Assembly: GCA_030431695.1 (NCBI GenBank) | Contig: JAUIIU010000024.1 | Span: 1 to 39,306, forward strand | Direction: 5' to 3' | Origin: Bacteroidia bacterium | GTDB lineage: Bacteria > Bacteroidota > Bacteroidia > Flavobacteriales > Flavobacteriaceae | Length of the DNA: 39,306 nt | In this document: positions 9,719 through 19,024 of the stretch, piece after piece | How positions within the stretch are numbered: position 1 is the stretch's first letter | Layout: each line of letters opens with the position of its first letter | Made by a program: the position numbers and the translations under genes | The notes under the pieces: generated by a model | Told to the model about the DNA's origin: nothing | The model's input: the letters and a program-made list of their open reading frames with translations, nothing else | Databases searched by the model: none

Positions 9719-10067
9719 AATTTTAAAATGTTATTGAATGAAACAATTGTTTGAAACGGTTTTATTTAATTTCCGGGGGTGCCATTGCCGTGGCACCCTT
9801 TTTTATGGAGAGCGATTTCGAATAGGAAAAAAATCGGATTTCATAATTTCTGAGGGGTTATGAGATATATTTGTTTTAAGGAAGGACATAAAATGAGCTC
9901 CCAACCCGTTAAATCCGATTGAAATTCAGATCAAGCTACTTGCTCAACCCGTATGTTGCATGTAAAAATCCGAGAAAGTGCGTTCAGAAATAATCTAAAC
10001 AATAAATAGTTGCCAATTTGGGGTACATCCCGGTGTAAAACCGGCGTGGGGATCAGAATAAAACTCG
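9719..10067. other. Gene-free stretch with a plus-strand terminator hairpin
   Basis: 349 nt between two minus-strand genes. It is AT-rich, with no open frame that has a credible signal or start. The only clear structure is the terminator-shaped hairpin at 9777-9804, which points the wrong way for both neighbours. A weak GC hairpin (CCGGT...ACCGG) lies near 10030-10045. Confidence 0.6.
9777..9804 (+). terminator. Orphan plus-strand intrinsic terminator
   Basis: GGGTGCCA (9777-9784) and TGGCACCC (9791-9798) form an eight-base perfect stem with a six-base loop, followed by six T. On the plus strand this is a textbook intrinsic terminator, but both flanking genes are on the minus strand. On that strand no U-run follows the stem. 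Confidence 0.65.
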
Positions 10068-10694
10068 TTAGTGCATTCTGAATCCTAAGACCAGGGCTCC
10101 AGACACCGATTTATTTGCCCTATCGCCAAATGCGGTAATTTCCGATATATCTACCAGTCCGATATTGTATCTTCCTTCAAGAAAGATCGAATGTTTATCG
10201 TTCATTTTAAAATCAAAACCGGCTCCTGCGGTAATTCCCGAATCGATTGTTTTAAATTCTGAAATTAAGTTTGAATCGTATTCCGAATGAATCAGAATAC
10301 CTATAAATGGCCCCGCATTCAGGTAAAAGGCCAAAGAACCTTCCCCTATATCGTATTTATACAAAACCGGAATGGTTAAATAATCTAATTTAATCGATCC
10401 ATTCGCGCCAAAATAAAGCCCTGTTGATGGATTTTCGATTTCACCGAAATTGGTTTTTGCACCTTTTTTTTCGTAAAATAGTCCTCCCAGAACTGAACTT
10501 CGATTACCTATCTGATAAGCACCTTGAAACCCAATTAATAATCCTGTTTGGGTAGAAAACGGATCTTCGAATCTCCACCCATCATTCCTTAACATGGAGA
10601 AGTCAAGACCACCCATAAAACTATAGCTAAATTTATCCTGAGCCACAGTTGTAAAGCTAATAGTCAATAAAATTAATATGAGTTTTGTTTTCAT
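10068..10694 (-). CDS. Predicted outer membrane beta-barrel protein
   Basis: 208 aa with a signal peptide (about 1-19, ending TVAQ). The mature part alternates hydrophobic and polar residues in strands such as FSYSFMGGLDFSML, SSVLGGLFYEKKGAK and LTIPVLYKYDIG, and ends on a strand-like SGALVLGFRMH. This is the pattern of small PorT-like or OmpW-like barrels common in Bacteroidota. Segments such as FYLNAGPFIGIL and ITAGAGFDFKMNDKHSIFLEGRYNIG are typical of that family. The function is unknown. It sits 85 nt after another small barrel gene in the same direction. Confidence 0.72.
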   Translation of the reverse strand: MKTKLILILLTISFTTVAQDKFSYSFMGGLDFSMLRNDGWRFEDPFSTQTGLLIGFQGAYQIGNRSSVLGGLFYEKKGAKTNFGEIENPSTGLYFGANGSIKLDYLTIPVLYKYDIGEGSLAFYLNAGPFIGILIHSEYDSNLISEFKTIDSGITAGAGFDFKMNDKHSIFLEGRYNIGLVDISEITAFGDRANKSVSGALVLGFRMH

Positions 10695-10779
10695 CTGAAC
10701 TTGATTACTATTATTTTATTTGAAATCGCCTATCGATACAGAGGTCGCACTTAGAAAAATTTATATCATAACTTAACTT

Positions 10780-11304
10780 TTAAAATTTAAACTGCAGGAA
10801 AAATCCACCACCAAAAATGGACTGAACCGAGTTTATATTCGAATGCAATTGCAACCCGAACCCAATAAGCTGGCTAGCCTGAAAACGCCCCCTGGCTAGC
10901 AGTGGAAAGCCTATCGTATTCTCCTGGGTATGTGTCCCCTGGCTTCTTTTTCCTCGTTCTAAAACAAACAATCCAACACCTGCGTAACCATCAAAATAGA
11001 TCTTATCGACAATTTTAAATTCCCTGCCGTATAATAGGTCGTATTCTTCAGTGCGTATTTGTTTCTTCAACGGTGCCCCAAGTGCACCTGATTCATAGGT
11101 TGAAGCAAGAACAAAAGCCTTAATCTGATGCTTCCCAATATTTATTCCCAGATCGAGGTTCCCTGAAATCGCAGTTAAATCCTCATAGAATGACACCCCC
11201 AGTCCTATAGAAGCACTGTGAAACTGAACTTTCGAGGAGGATTCCTGGGCCCACATCGATACCGCGCAGACGGACAACACTAATAGTAAAATATATTTTT
11301 TCAT
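10780..11304 (-). CDS. Predicted small outer membrane beta-barrel protein
   Basis: 174 aa. The signal peptide is about residues 1-19 (MKKYILLLVLSVCAVSMWAQ). The mature sequence is rich in strand-like segments (ASIGLGVSFYED, LDLGINIGKHQIKAFVLAST, KIYFDGYAGVGLFVLERG) and ends in FFLQFKF, with a C-terminal aromatic as usual for barrels inserted by BamA. Eight strands would fit the length. I cannot assign a ligand or a partner. It may be cotranscribed with the next barrel gene, but an 85-nt gap separates them. Confidence 0.65.
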   Translation of the reverse strand: MKKYILLLVLSVCAVSMWAQESSSKVQFHSASIGLGVSFYEDLTAISGNLDLGINIGKHQIKAFVLASTYESGALGAPLKKQIRTEEYDLLYGREFKIVDKIYFDGYAGVGLFVLERGKRSQGTHTQENTIGFPLLARGRFQASQLIGFGLQLHSNINSVQSIFGGGFFLQFKF

Positions 11305-11471
11305 AATTCAGACTTATTATAATCTATGCTGTAATTTGCAAGTGAGTAATTCGTTCACTCTAAAACTTCTACCTGCAATTTGTTTACAATTTTTGGTCTA
11401 TAGGGTCACCCATCGATCTTCAGAATTGTCATTTACATCATATTCTTTACATTTTTCTAACAACCATCAAC

Positions 11472-12659
11472 TTAGTCTTTCACGATTTTTCGTATCATTC
11501 TATTTCCCTTGTTATCACCGAAAACCATGATATACAGGCCACTATTAATGCTCGACAAATCACAACTTAAAATACCATTATCATCATGTGTTGAGGATAA
11601 CAACTCCCCTAGAACATTATATAAACTTACCGAAATAATCTGATTATCAGATCGAAACTCCAATATATCGCTAACCGGTAACGGATGTAGCACCAGATTC
11701 GATTTCTCCTGAGTTTCATTTCCTAAAATACATTCTACAATATACGTAACTGATTGACCGCTCTGGTTTGAGATAAAAGTTGTTAGTGGCGAATTCATTT
11801 CGTCCACACAAACCAAAGACAGTGAAGGAAGGTCTTCGAAATTAGATGTGTTGGATGGCGTACCGCTAATATCCAGGTTATCGTTTGCTCCGTTTTGAAG
11901 GTTTATATAGGAAAGCTCAGGGTTCGATTTGCAGTGCAAGGTTACCAGGTCCGGATTATTACTTACATCTAGATTTTCCAGGTTATTGTTTCGACAATAT
12001 AGATATGTCAACAGCGGATTGCTGCCTAAATTCAATTGCGCTAACTGATTATACTCCACCAGCAGCGCAACAAGTGATGGAGCGCTGGTAAGATCAAGAA
12101 ATGCTAAATTATTATCTTGAACATAGAGAAACTGTAGGTTGGGTTGTGACCCTAGAGACAGATTCGTTAAACTTCCAAAATTACATTGGAGTAATAACAG
12201 TTGGTTGTTGTTACTCACGTCAAGAACACTCAATTGATGACCCGAAAAGGAAACCGTTGAAAGCAACGGACTCCCACTGAGATCCACCGTGTTTAGCGGA
12301 TTTTCATTGCAGGTGAGGCTTTCAATATTTCCGTTTGAGCTAAGATCCAGTGAGGTGATCTGTTGATAACTGCATTCAAGGCCCTCGATGTTTATGAATT
12401 CTTCAATGCCGGTAAGGTCCATAATGTTTCCGGGATTGGATGCAGTCCCGCTTATAGTAATGTCACCATTGAAAGAGACTGCCTCCGAGATCTGGATTTC
12501 CCCATCTCCATTGGTGTCTATTACAGGTGTATGAGTAACGAGTGCCGATTTGAAAGCCGCATCAGGAATAGCAACATTCTGAGTACGTAACAACTGTGTA
12601 ATAAACAGTGCAATTAGTAATAAGAATATATGAGAATCTGCCCTGCTTGATATTGTCAT
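11472..12659 (-). CDS. Secreted leucine-rich-repeat protein with type IX secretion sorting domain
   Basis: 395 aa. An N-terminal hydrophobic signal (about 8-27) is followed by PDAAFKSALVTH and a calcium-loop-like DTNGDGEIQISEA, the usual opening of Bacteroidota surface LRR proteins. About eight to nine irregular repeats of roughly 21 residues follow, with the pattern L..LDLSSN..L..L.CN.N.L, between about 85 and 275. The last 75 residues (from about LVLHPLPVSDILEF to MIRKIVKD) form a type A sorting domain. The usual PNP motif is altered here to HPLP. Likely attached to or released from the cell surface through the type IX system, for adhesion or recognition. The partner is unknown. Confidence 0.8.
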   Translation of the reverse strand: MTISSRADSHIFLLLIALFITQLLRTQNVAIPDAAFKSALVTHTPVIDTNGDGEIQISEAVSFNGDITISGTASNPGNIMDLTGIEEFINIEGLECSYQQITSLDLSSNGNIESLTCNENPLNTVDLSGSPLLSTVSFSGHQLSVLDVSNNNQLLLLQCNFGSLTNLSLGSQPNLQFLYVQDNNLAFLDLTSAPSLVALLVEYNQLAQLNLGSNPLLTYLYCRNNNLENLDVSNNPDLVTLHCKSNPELSYINLQNGANDNLDISGTPSNTSNFEDLPSLSLVCVDEMNSPLTTFISNQSGQSVTYIVECILGNETQEKSNLVLHPLPVSDILEFRSDNQIISVSLYNVLGELLSSTHDDNGILSCDLSSINSGLYIMVFGDNKGNRMIRKIVKD

Positions 12660-12784
12660 TTTCGAAAAATTTATAATAACTAATCCTTAAAGAGGTAGGG
12701 GAGATTGAATCTTAGACACATTAAATATATGAGGTTTTTTGAATAGTCAGCTGAAAAGATAGGCTGAATTCATGAAATACCGGT

Positions 12785-12813
12785 AAAAAAAAAGTGACCC
12801 TTTCGGGTCACTT
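12785..12813 (-). terminator. Intrinsic terminator of the rimP-nusA-infB operon
   Basis: On the minus strand AGTGACCC pairs with GGGTCACT (12793-12800 with 12805-12812) around a four-base loop. Nine T follow (the A-run at 12785-12793). It lies about 30 nt after the infB stop. Confidence 0.88.
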
Positions 12814-12839
12814 GAACATATAGGATATGCTATTTCGTA

Positions 12840-15470
12840 TTACAATTTCTTCTTCACCTCAACTTCCTGGAATGCTTCTATAACATCGCCTTCCTTGATA
12901 TCGTTGAAGTTCTTGATCTGCATACCGCAATCGTAGCCCTTGGCTACTTCTTTCACATCGTCCTTAAAGCGCTTCAGAGAATCCAGTTCCCCGGTGAAGA
13001 TCACTACACCTTCGCGGATCAATCGAATTCCGGAATTTCGGAAGATCTTTCCTGTAGTCACCATACAACCTGCGATGGTTCCTACTTTGGATATCTTGAA
13101 GGTCTCGCGGATCTCGGCTGTTCCTGTTACTTCCTCCTTCAGTTCCGGAGATAACATACCTTCCATGGCATCCTTCAGATCGTTGATCGCGTCGTAGATG
13201 ATCGAATATGTTCGGATATCGATTTCTTCCTTCTCTGCGATCTGCCTTGCGTTACCCATCGGACGAACATTGAACCCAATTATAATGGCGTCCGAAGCCG
13301 AAGCCAGCAGCACGTCACTTTCAGTAATGGCACCCACACCCTTGTGGATAATATTTACCTGGATCTCTTCTGTGGATAATTTCAGGAACGAATCCGTCAA
13401 CGCTTCCACCGAACCGTCCACATCTCCTTTAAGAATGATATTGAGTTCCTTGAATTCACCAAGGGCAATTCGTCGCCCGATCTCATCAAGAGTAATATGT
13501 CTTTGTGTTCTCACAGACTGCTCGCGTTGCAATTGCGTACGCTTGGTCGCAATATCCTTAGCCTCGCGTTCGTCTTCAAATACGTTGAATTTATCACCAG
13601 CCTGTGGTGCACCGTCCAGTCCGAGAATGGAAACCGGCGTAGATGGCCCGGCCTGCTTTATCTTCTTCCCGCGCTCGTCCTGCATGGCCTTTACCTTACC
13701 GCTGTGTTGCCCGGCAAGGACATAATCACCTATGTTCAATGTACCTCCCTGAACCAGGATGGTTGAAACATAACCCCGGCCTTTATCCAGGAATGCCTCC
13801 ACAACGGTACCATATGCATGGCGGTTCGGGTTTGCTTTCAGTTCGAGTAATTCTGCTTCAAGCAGCACCTTCTCCAACAGATCGTTCACACCTTCACCCG
13901 TTTTTGCAGATATGTCGTGAGACTGTATTTTTCCTCCCCAATCTTCCACCAGGAGGTTCATATTAGCCAGTCCTTCCTTGATCTTATCAGGGTTGGCCGT
14001 AGGCTTATCAATCTTGTTGATCGCAAATACGATTGGAACTCCAGCCGCCTGAGCGTGGCTGATGGCCTCCTTGGTTTGCGGCATGATATCGTCGTCTGCG
14101 GCGATCACGATGATCACAAGGTCTGTCACCTGAGCACCCCTCGCACGCATGGCTGTAAACGCCTCGTGACCCGGTGTATCCAGGAAGGCGATCTTCTGAC
14201 CGCTTTCCAGGGTAACTCCATAGGCACCGATGTGCTGAGTGATTCCTCCGGATTCCCCGGCGATCACATTCTCTTCACGAATATAATCCAGCAGCGAGGT
14301 CTTACCGTGGTCAACGTGACCCATCACCGTAACAATCGGAGCACGTGGTTGAAGATCTTCCGGATCGTCCTCCTCTTCCTGTATTGATTCCTCGATATCG
14401 GCAGTTACGAATTCAACCTGGAATCCAAACTCATCCGCAACAATGGATAGGGTTTCTGCATCAAGACGCTGGTTCATAGTTACCATCATTCCCAGCGACA
14501 TACATGCCGAGATCACCTGGGTAACTGGTACGTTCATCATGGTGGCCACCTCGCTCACAGTCACGAACTCGGTAACCTTCAATACTTTACTTTCGGCTTC
14601 AAGCTGTGCCATTTCCTCCTCCGACTTCTGCCGGTGGATATCACGCTTTTCTCTTCGGTATTTGGCTCCTTTTCCTTTGGAGGATTTCCCCTGCAGTTTT
14701 TCGAGGGTTTCCCTTACCTGCTTTTGTACTTCTTCCTCACTGGGCTCCTCTTTAGGCACGTTGCTTCGCCCCCTTCGCCCTCGGTTATCACGACCACCTC
14801 CAACTCCGTTGGATGGCTCTTTACTGATACGTCTTCTCCTGCTCTTGCGCTCTTTATCCTTGCCGTCTTCCTTTTTCTCGGTTTTCTTCTTCTCCGGCTT
14901 TTTAAATTTGGACAGGTCAATCTTTTTTCCTGTAAAGTTTGGGCCGTCAAGTTTCTGATAGTTGGTTTCAACGACCTTTGGTTTTTCGGCGGCAGGGGTC
15001 TCTTCCTCGCTCGGACTCACCTTGGGTTCCTGCTCGGTTTTGGCTTCCTCTACCGGTTCTTCAACCTCCTTCACTTCTTCCTTGACCGGTTCAACAGCCT
15101 CTTCTTCTTTAGCCTTCTTCTCCTCAAGTTCGATCTTACCAACTTGTTTCGGGCCTTCCAATTTGGCTTCGGCTTTAATTACCTTTGAAGCTTCTTTCTG
15201 CTCTTTCTGCTCCAGTTCACGTTCTCTTGCCAGGCGTAATTCTTCCTTCTCCTTTCGCTTTTCCTCACCTACTTCCTTGGAAGCTACCTTTTTGCTTTTG
15301 TCGGTCTGGAATTCATCGAAAAGCACTTCGTATTCCTCACCGGATATCTTGGTGGTAGGTCGTGCCTCCACCTCGTAACCCTTGGAGCTTAAGAACTCCA
15401 CGGCACGATCCAGCGAGATGTTGAATTCCCGAAGTACCTTACTCAGCCTCATTGTTTTTACGTCAGCCAT
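12840..15470 (-). CDS. infB: Translation initiation factor IF-2
   Basis: GTPase that brings initiator tRNA to the small ribosomal subunit and promotes subunit joining, 876 aa. The N-terminal IF2-N-like segment ([11 protein letters not shown], about 7-50) is followed by a long, low-complexity Lys/Glu-rich linker (about 55-290), a second IF2-N module (about 300-350), then the G domain with GHVDHGKT (384-391), DTPGHE (431-436) and NKID (485-488), and the C-terminal beta-barrel and initiator-tRNA-binding domains. Length and order fit flavobacterial IF-2. An in-frame ATG six codons in is an alternative start. It is last in the conserved rimP-nusA-infB operon, 53 nt after nusA, and is followed by a terminator. 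Confidence 0.97.
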   Translation of the reverse strand: MADVKTMRLSKVLREFNISLDRAVEFLSSKGYEVEARPTTKISGEEYEVLFDEFQTDKSKKVASKEVGEEKRKEKEELRLARERELEQKEQKEASKVIKAEAKLEGPKQVGKIELEEKKAKEEEAVEPVKEEVKEVEEPVEEAKTEQEPKVSPSEEETPAAEKPKVVETNYQKLDGPNFTGKKIDLSKFKKPEKKKTEKKEDGKDKERKSRRRRISKEPSNGVGGGRDNRGRRGRSNVPKEEPSEEEVQKQVRETLEKLQGKSSKGKGAKYRREKRDIHRQKSEEEMAQLEAESKVLKVTEFVTVSEVATMMNVPVTQVISACMSLGMMVTMNQRLDAETLSIVADEFGFQVEFVTADIEESIQEEEDDPEDLQPRAPIVTVMGHVDHGKTSLLDYIREENVIAGESGGITQHIGAYGVTLESGQKIAFLDTPGHEAFTAMRARGAQVTDLVIIVIAADDDIMPQTKEAISHAQAAGVPIVFAINKIDKPTANPDKIKEGLANMNLLVEDWGGKIQSHDISAKTGEGVNDLLEKVLLEAELLELKANPNRHAYGTVVEAFLDKGRGYVSTILVQGGTLNIGDYVLAGQHSGKVKAMQDERGKKIKQAGPSTPVSILGLDGAPQAGDKFNVFEDEREAKDIATKRTQLQREQSVRTQRHITLDEIGRRIALGEFKELNIILKGDVDGSVEALTDSFLKLSTEEIQVNIIHKGVGAITESDVLLASASDAIIIGFNVRPMGNARQIAEKEEIDIRTYSIIYDAINDLKDAMEGMLSPELKEEVTGTAEIRETFKISKVGTIAGCMVTTGKIFRNSGIRLIREGVVIFTGELDSLKRFKDDVKEVAKGYDCGMQIKNFNDIKEGDVIEAFQEVEVKKKL

Positions 15471-15523
15471 AAAATATGCGTTCTCCTTTTTTTATTTCCG
15501 TATAAAAGTAGTTAATCTTTTTA

Positions 15524-16756
15524 CTACTCTTCAAATTCTTCTTTCAATATATTGATTACTTCCTGAATCGTCTCTTCCTCTAGATCCGTACGTTTCACAA
15601 GATCAGAGAGGTCGTGTTCCAGGACACTCTTGGCCGTATCCAGCCCGATTTTTTGAAATTCATCGATGATCCACTCTTCGATCTCATCGGAGAATTCCCT
15701 GAGTTCCACATCTTCTTCCGCTCCTTCACGCAGCACATCGATCTCGTAACCGGTAAGCTGTCCTGCCAGTCGGATATTGTGGCCCCCTCTACCGATTGCT
15801 TTGGAAACTTCCTCGGGCTTCAGTATCACCTCAGCCCTCTTGTTCTCTTCATCGATATTGATGGCTGTAACCCTGGCCGGGCTCAATGCCCTCGTGATGA
15901 AGAGGTTCAGGTTGTTGGTGAAGTTGATCACATCGATATTCTCGTTTCCAAGTTCACGTACGATTCCGTGAATTCGGGATCCTTTCATCCCAACACATGC
16001 TCCCACCGGATCGATACGATCGTCGTAAGAATCCACGGCTACTTTTGCTTTTTCACCCGGAATGCGAACAACTTTCTTCACAGTGATAAGCCCGTCGAAT
16101 ACCTCAGGAATCTCCTGCTCAAATAGCTTTTCAAGGAACAATGGGTTTGCTCTCGACATGATGATGGATGGCTTACTGCCTTTTAGTTCCACACTCTCGA
16201 TGATCCCTCGAACGTTATCTCCTTTTCGGAAGAAATCCGAAGGGATCTGCTTGTCCTTCGGCAATATGATCTCGTTACCTTCATCGTCCAGCAGAATGAC
16301 CGCCCGGTGACGAATATGATGTACTTCCGCAGTATAGATCTCTCCTTCAAGTTCCTTGAACTGCTTATAAATATTAGTATTGTCGTGTTCGTGGATCTTA
16401 GAGATCAGGTTCTGACGCAAGGCCAGGATAGACCTTCTTCCGAGGTCGATCAGTTTTACTTCCTCGGAAACATCCTCACCGATCTCGAAATCCTCCTCGA
16501 TCTTACGTGCCTCACTCAGTGATATCTCTTCATTGGGGTCCTCCACTTCACCGTCGGCTACCACAATACGGTTCCTCCAGATCTCAAGGTCTCCCTTATC
16601 CGGATTGATAATGATATCAAAGTTATCATCACTCCCGTATTTCTTCTTCAAAGCGTTTCTGAAAACGTCTTCCAGTATCGCCATCAGCGTTACTCTGTCA
16701 ATTAATTTGTCGTCCTTGAATTCAGAAAAAGACTCAATTAACGCTAAATTTTCCAT
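15524..16756 (-). CDS. nusA: Transcription termination/antitermination factor NusA
   Basis: RNA polymerase-associated factor affecting pausing, termination and antitermination, 410 aa. The N-terminal polymerase-binding domain (about 1-125) is followed by an S1 domain (about 130-200) and two KH domains carrying GACVGMKGSRI and SKAIGRGGHNIRLAG. A short acidic C-terminus (SDLVKRTDLEEETIQEVINIL) resembles a single helix-hairpin segment rather than the two acidic repeats of the E. coli protein, as is usual outside Proteobacteria. It starts 6 nt after the rimP stop, in the standard operon order. Confidence 0.97.
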   Translation of the reverse strand: MENLALIESFSEFKDDKLIDRVTLMAILEDVFRNALKKKYGSDDNFDIIINPDKGDLEIWRNRIVVADGEVEDPNEEISLSEARKIEEDFEIGEDVSEEVKLIDLGRRSILALRQNLISKIHEHDNTNIYKQFKELEGEIYTAEVHHIRHRAVILLDDEGNEIILPKDKQIPSDFFRKGDNVRGIIESVELKGSKPSIIMSRANPLFLEKLFEQEIPEVFDGLITVKKVVRIPGEKAKVAVDSYDDRIDPVGACVGMKGSRIHGIVRELGNENIDVINFTNNLNLFITRALSPARVTAINIDEENKRAEVILKPEEVSKAIGRGGHNIRLAGQLTGYEIDVLREGAEEDVELREFSDEIEEWIIDEFQKIGLDTAKSVLEHDLSDLVKRTDLEEETIQEVINILKEEFEE

Positions 16757-16762
16757 GTCAAT

Positions 16763-17224
16763 CTAATTAAATGTTATCATCACTTTTGCTTCAACAATCT
16801 CATTATATGGTATCACCGCTTCTTTCTGAACGGTAACTTTTCCTTTTCCAACAGGTTTGGGTTCCCGGGTTTTCCACTGAAGGGTTATGGCCTCGTCGTC
16901 TGCCTTCGTAAGATTTCCTTCAAGCTTTCCTTCGGAAGTTTTCACTTTGAGTTTTCGCCCAACATTCTTCCTGTACTGGCGCACCAGTGTCAGCGGCTCC
17001 GATATCCCTGCAGATAGTACTTCAAGTGAAAAATCCTCTTCTTCCCTATCCAGGTTGTGTTCTATTGCCCTGCTTATCTCAATGCAATCCTGGACCGAAA
17101 CCCCCTTATCTCCATCAATGATCACTCTAATCTGGTTTGCCTCCGAAATACTTAAATCGATAAGAAATAACTCCGGCCTTTCTGCCAGGGCATCCCCCAA
17201 TAACTGCTCTACTTTTTCACGCAT
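16763..17224 (-). CDS. rimP: Ribosome maturation factor RimP
   Basis: Factor needed for maturation of the 30S subunit, 153 aa. Family features are [25 protein letters not shown] in the N-terminal domain and the segment [15 protein letters not shown], which corresponds to the conserved S-(P/A)-G-x-x-x-P-L motif. The ATG at 17224 is directly preceded by an in-frame GTG at 17227, so a start one codon earlier is possible; ATG is preferred. It is the first gene of the operon. Its start lies only 18 nt after the hairpin stem in the leader. Confidence 0.94.
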   Translation of the reverse strand: MREKVEQLLGDALAERPELFLIDLSISEANQIRVIIDGDKGVSVQDCIEISRAIEHNLDREEEDFSLEVLSAGISEPLTLVRQYRKNVGRKLKVKTSEGKLEGNLTKADDEAITLQWKTREPKPVGKGKVTVQKEAVIPYNEIVEAKVMITFN

Positions 17225-17237
17225 CACTTTTGGCTAT

Positions 17238-17263
17238 AAAAAGAGGGGACTTCTCGTCCCCTC
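17238..17263 (-). terminator. Terminator-shaped hairpin in the rimP leader
   Basis: On the minus strand GAGGGGAC (17263-17256) and GTCCCCTC (17250-17243) form a perfect eight-base stem with a five-base loop, followed at once by five T. It lies between the rimP promoter (17287-17317) and the rimP start codon. No minus-strand gene lies upstream that would need a terminator, so this is a candidate attenuator. Confidence 0.75.
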
Positions 17264-17286
17264 GGCGTTAATTACCAAATGTGGTG

Positions 17287-17317
17287 CAAATATAGTGTAA
17301 TTCTGTAAGTTGTACAA
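17287..17317 (-). promoter_or_regulatory. Promoter of the rimP-nusA-infB operon
   Basis: On the minus strand: TTG (17317-17315), 20 nt, then TATATTTG (17294-17287). Both boxes match the Bacteroidota consensus and the spacing is ideal. Transcription should begin near 17281, giving a leader of about 57 nt that contains the terminator-like hairpin. Confidence 0.75.
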
Positions 17318-17503
17318 GTCTAAACGGCTTGAGAATCAAGTATGGCTATTGCTTAAATACTTTTCTATCAACTTCCCTGTAACTTCTTCTATTATTTCTT
17401 CTGAAATCAGCCGGTGAACTCATTATCCGAATCGTATTCAATTCACAGTATTTTCACTTAGGCAAAACCCGTCAATATGCCCGATAAAGTTCCCTTTTTT
17501 TCA

Positions 17504-17511
17504 TACCTTTA
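17504..17511 (+). promoter_or_regulatory. Possible -7 element of the usp gene
   Basis: TACCTTTA, seven of eight matches to TAnnTTTG, 20 nt before the usp ATG. No clear TTG lies at the expected distance. The same octamer occurs in the ferritin promoter. Confidence 0.35.
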
Positions 17512-17531
17512 TATAAATAACAAATCCATCC

Positions 17532-18353
17532 ATGAAAAAAATACTCGTCCCAACCGATTTTTCCGCCCAGGCGGAAAATGCCCTTAAGATCGCCGCCACC
17601 ATGGTAGCCAGAAATGGCGGACATATTCATCTCCACCACAGTGCTGAAATTCCCTTACACCTTGCAAATAATGGCGATACGCGTAATTTGCCCGAAGCAT
17701 TGTACTTTATCAAACTGGCTGAAAAACAGTTTTCAGAATTACTTAAAAAACCATACCTGAAAGATATCAGCATCCATGAGACCATAGGTCACAGCGAGAT
17801 CTACGACGATATCAAAGAGGCTGTTCGTAAAAACGATATCGACCTCATCGTCATGGGGTCACACGGCTCAAGTGGTTTTCGCGAGATGTTTATCGGAAGT
17901 AATACCGAAAAGGTAGTTCGCACATCCGAAATCCCGGTACTTGTGATCAAGAATGACCATGAGAACTTCCAGGTGAAGGACTTTGTTTTCGCGACGGATT
18001 TTTCGGAAGAATGCCGCAAACCTTTTATGGAGGCCCAGAAGTTTGCCAAGGCAATGGGCGCTCATATGCACCTGCTACTGATAAACACTCCAAGCGGATT
18101 CAAAACCACTGCGGAAGCACGGGAGATCATGGAAAAATTCGTACGTGGAACCGCCGCAGAGAATTATTCCCTGAACATCTACAACGATATTTCGGTTGAG
18201 AAAGGAATCCTCAATTTTACCAAGGAGATCAATGCACAACTCATTGGAATGAGCACACACGGCCGCAAAGGCCTGTCCCATTTCTTCAACGGCAGCATTA
18301 GTGAGGATATGGTTAACCATGCAAATATGCCGGTGATCACCTTCAAGATCTGA
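17532..18353 (+). CDS. Tandem universal stress protein (UspA family)
   Basis: Cytoplasmic protein of 273 aa made of two Usp domains. The first starts MKKILVPTDFSAQAENAL and carries an ATP-binding G-x2-G-x9-G-S type motif within MGSHGSSGFREMFIGSNTEK. The second starts FVFATDFSEECRKPF and carries GMSTHGRKGLSHFFNGSISE, so both halves keep a nucleotide-binding loop. Usp proteins help survival under starvation and stress; the exact role is not known. Its TGA stop overlaps the ATG of the next gene (TGATG), which implies translational coupling to a lipoprotein gene. Confidence 0.93.
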   Translation: MKKILVPTDFSAQAENALKIAATMVARNGGHIHLHHSAEIPLHLANNGDTRNLPEALYFIKLAEKQFSELLKKPYLKDISIHETIGHSEIYDDIKEAVRKNDIDLIVMGSHGSSGFREMFIGSNTEKVVRTSEIPVLVIKNDHENFQVKDFVFATDFSEECRKPFMEAQKFAKAMGAHMHLLLINTPSGFKTTAEAREIMEKFVRGTAAENYSLNIYNDISVEKGILNFTKEINAQLIGMSTHGRKGLSHFFNGSISEDMVNHANMPVITFKI

Positions 18354-18958
18354 TGAGACTTTCAGCCTGCTTTGTGTGTCTTCCATTGCTCATCGCCTGC
18401 GGAACACCCACGCCCCAAAAACCAAAGGAAGTGATCATCCCAAGGGATACGGTCTCCCAGGTGACAATCCCTGTGGAAACAGAGATCATACCATCAATCC
18501 CGGACAATGCCGTAAGTGCGAATTATATAAATGGCGCGCCTCCGTTCTACGGATTTGTTGATGAGGTGAACCATTTGAAAAAGACCACTCTCATTCGGTT
18601 TGAAGAAGGCCGGGCTCCGGACCTTGTCATAGAAAAAAGCTATGGTGCAACCATTGAAGATCTCAGGTTCCCGGAATTCGACAGTGACCTGCTGCTTGTT
18701 ACCGCAGTGATTAATGATCCCAATTTCAACAAGTATTACCTGTATCGCTTCGAAGACAACCAATGGCTGCCGGTCGTTAACGGATGGGCCATCCATAAAG
18801 ACAACCGACCAGACACCCTGCAACCCATCACGGTAAGTTCTGTGAAGCCCGGGCACATGCATCGTTATTATTCGGTTTTTGATCTCGACAAGGACAGTGA
18901 ATTGGGATACACATGGAGGTTGCTCGAAGAGACCATTCCCGTATTGGCAGGCGAATAA
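18353..18958 (+). CDS. Hypothetical lipoprotein
   Basis: 201 aa, not recognised. The N-terminus has a short signal with the lipobox LLIAC at 12-16, so Cys16 should be lipidated. The next residues are Thr/Pro/Lys-rich (TPTPQKPKEV), typical of a linker from the membrane. The remainder looks like a single small beta-rich domain with VNHLKKTTLIRFEEG, YYLYRFEDNQWLPVVNGWAI and a final HRYYSVFDLDKDSELGYTW. The start codon overlaps the usp stop, so both are probably translated from one mRNA. The two products act in different compartments, so a direct partnership is not implied. Confidence 0.75.
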   Translation: MRLSACFVCLPLLIACGTPTPQKPKEVIIPRDTVSQVTIPVETEIIPSIPDNAVSANYINGAPPFYGFVDEVNHLKKTTLIRFEEGRAPDLVIEKSYGATIEDLRFPEFDSDLLLVTAVINDPNFNKYYLYRFEDNQWLPVVNGWAIHKDNRPDTLQPITVSSVKPGHMHRYYSVFDLDKDSELGYTWRLLEETIPVLAGE

Positions 18959-19024
18959 TCTTTGTACTGATCATACTTGAACTTCAATAATATGTCCTAT
19001 CTTCCACCTCAAACATTTCATCTT

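Larger units (their letters stand above)
17225..17531. other. Divergent intergenic region between rimP and the usp gene
   Basis: 307 nt holding the rimP promoter and leader hairpin on one side and the usp promoter region on the other. A perfect inverted repeat CTTGA-GAA-TCAAG (17328-17340) sits 10 nt upstream of the rimP -33 element and could be a regulator site. No open frame looks real. Confidence 0.6.

Noticed and set aside
10029-10046. CCGGT-GTAAA-ACCGG hairpin as a terminator of the barrel gene ending at 10068
   Set aside because: The stem is only five bases and no U-run follows it on the minus strand.
14714-15300. Low-complexity Lys/Glu region as a repeat or frameshifted segment
   Set aside because: It is the normal variable linker of IF-2 and stays in frame between conserved domains.
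13917-15378. Long plus-strand frames opposite infB
   Set aside because: They are antisense readings of a clearly coding gene; the Ser/Leu-rich products reflect the Lys/Glu-rich IF-2 linker read backwards.
18977-19024. Earlier start for the secreted protein ending at 19930
   Set aside because: It would place 16 residues ahead of a normal signal peptide; the ATG at 19025 gives a clean signal.
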